DNA of 64,000 bases from Chionoecetes opilio (Eukaryota > Arthropoda > Malacostraca > Decapoda > Majidae). The translations under genes and the position numbers were made by a program. The number at the start of each line of letters is the position of its first letter. Position 1 is the first letter of the stretch. The notes beneath the pieces are model-generated. The model was not told the origin of the DNA. It ran no database searches and worked only from the letters and a program-made list of their open reading frames with translations. This document shows positions 63,173-64,000 of this stretch, one piece after another. The stretch covers positions 18,501 to 82,500 of the forward strand of contig JACEEZ010021700.1 of NCBI GenBank assembly GCA_016584305.1, written 5' to 3'.

Positions 63173-64000
63173 GTAGGTCAAGCTCTGGGTAGGGTTAAAT
63201 AAGGTCAAATAGATGTGAGATGGGCGGAAATTCATATCGAGTTTTTTCCCTTATCAGTTCTCATGTGAGGTGTGAATACGGTGTTTTAGGTGCTGTATTT
63301 ATGATTATTTTATATTATTCGTGCTAATTCCTTCATTATTTAGTGTGTATAATGGTTAATGAAGGGCTGTAGACTGTGATATGGTAGGTGGATCTCTCTC
63401 TCTCTCTCTTTCTCTCTCTGTGCCCTAGGGAAAGCCGAGGAAGGGTAAATAAGGAGTGTAGTAAACCATAAACCCGAGAACAGTGACAGAAGGCAGAAAT
63501 AATGGGTTGGAGTTGTTGGTGTGCAGTTTTACCGAGCCTGGGAATATTATGTCCATTACATATCAATAATTTTATTTCTACGTCAATTTTAGGAGGATTT
63601 CTGTTTGTTTCAATCTATTTCGCTCACTCCGCATCGTTTTAGGCATTAACCATGGGCCAAATGCGTTGATTTCAATTTTTCAGATCTTAATCTTGGACTT
63701 GTGTTTTGTTGATATTTTGTATCGGTCATATTCTTGCTTGTAGTTGAAGTGTATGGGTTTGTCTGTGTTTCCCAAGTTATTCACACACTCTTTGTGTTGG
63801 TGTGCGTTCTGCTACCGTGTACTTCATGTGCTTAGGGGAGAAAAACGGCTGACTCAGTGCTTTCAAATGTTACGTTACCTTAACAAAAACACAAAACCGA
63901 CTTTTTTACTGCTACTCCAAACTAGGATCTGTTACTGTTTTTAAGCTACATCCTTCACGTAGTGAGTAACGCATATGATTCCCTATTTTATAATGCTTTC
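63173..64000 (+). other. Arp3 intron 1 (partial)
   Basis: AT-rich with a short (CT)n tract at 63392-63420. The 66-76-aa frames here show no resemblance to Arp3 or any other family. Confidence 0.6.

Overview
This is a eukaryotic, very probably decapod crustacean (crab- or shrimp-like), genomic window. The evidence is: spliced genes with arthropod-type products (a CBM14 chitin-binding protein, UTP20, Arp3), interstitial TTAGG telomere-type repeats, an extreme density of (CT)n and trinucleotide microsatellites, tRNA-derived SINEs, a jockey-like non-LTR retroelement and many foldback/MITE elements. No bacterial-style operons, CRISPR arrays or rRNA genes are present. The species call is an inference; no database search was possible.

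Layout. 1-7.8 kb: repeats only (TTAA-flanked MITE, a TA-flanked MITE nested in it, two TTCGCCCAC-type elements, a SINE with target-site duplication, a composite inverted repeat). 7.8-30 kb: a tandem array of five C2H2 zinc-finger units on the + strand, four intact (start codons at 8175, 12439, 24540, 27670; 309, 515, 323 and 309 aa) and one frameshifted (18948-20280). Each unit carries a conserved 79-nt 5' exon, a single large finger exon and a shared 3' region; four of the five are preceded by a decayed reverse-transcriptase fragment. Units 2 and 3 have an extra block of four fingers. The terminal fingers are nearly identical between units while the helix (DNA-contact) positions of several inner fingers differ. 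The array is interrupted by a 32-bp minisatellite, a 1.28-kb long-terminal-inverted-repeat element, SINEs and a LINE 3' end.

30-38 kb: transposon-rich, with a hAT-type MITE that has a perfect 8-bp duplication, a 2.5-kb inverted-repeat element and long microsatellites; a possible lone 5' exon with a PPPY motif lies at 30035. 38.2-42.9 kb: a three-exon, 149-aa secreted CBM14 protein whose second intron holds about 2.8 kb of a 19-bp minisatellite. 43-50 kb: simple repeats and foldback elements.

50.3-62.3 kb: the UTP20 (SSU processome) gene on the + strand: a 5' exon with the end of the exon copied three more times in tandem, then an 8.6-kb GC-rich exon carrying two apparent 1-nt frameshifts, a stop at 62064 and a poly(A) signal at 62291. 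62.9-63.2 kb: a compact promoter (CCAAT, CRE and E2F-like sites) followed by the first coding exon of Arp3 (ATG at 63129), whose remaining exons lie beyond the window. UTP20 (18S rRNA maturation) and Arp3 (actin nucleation) are neighbouring housekeeping genes with no evident functional link.
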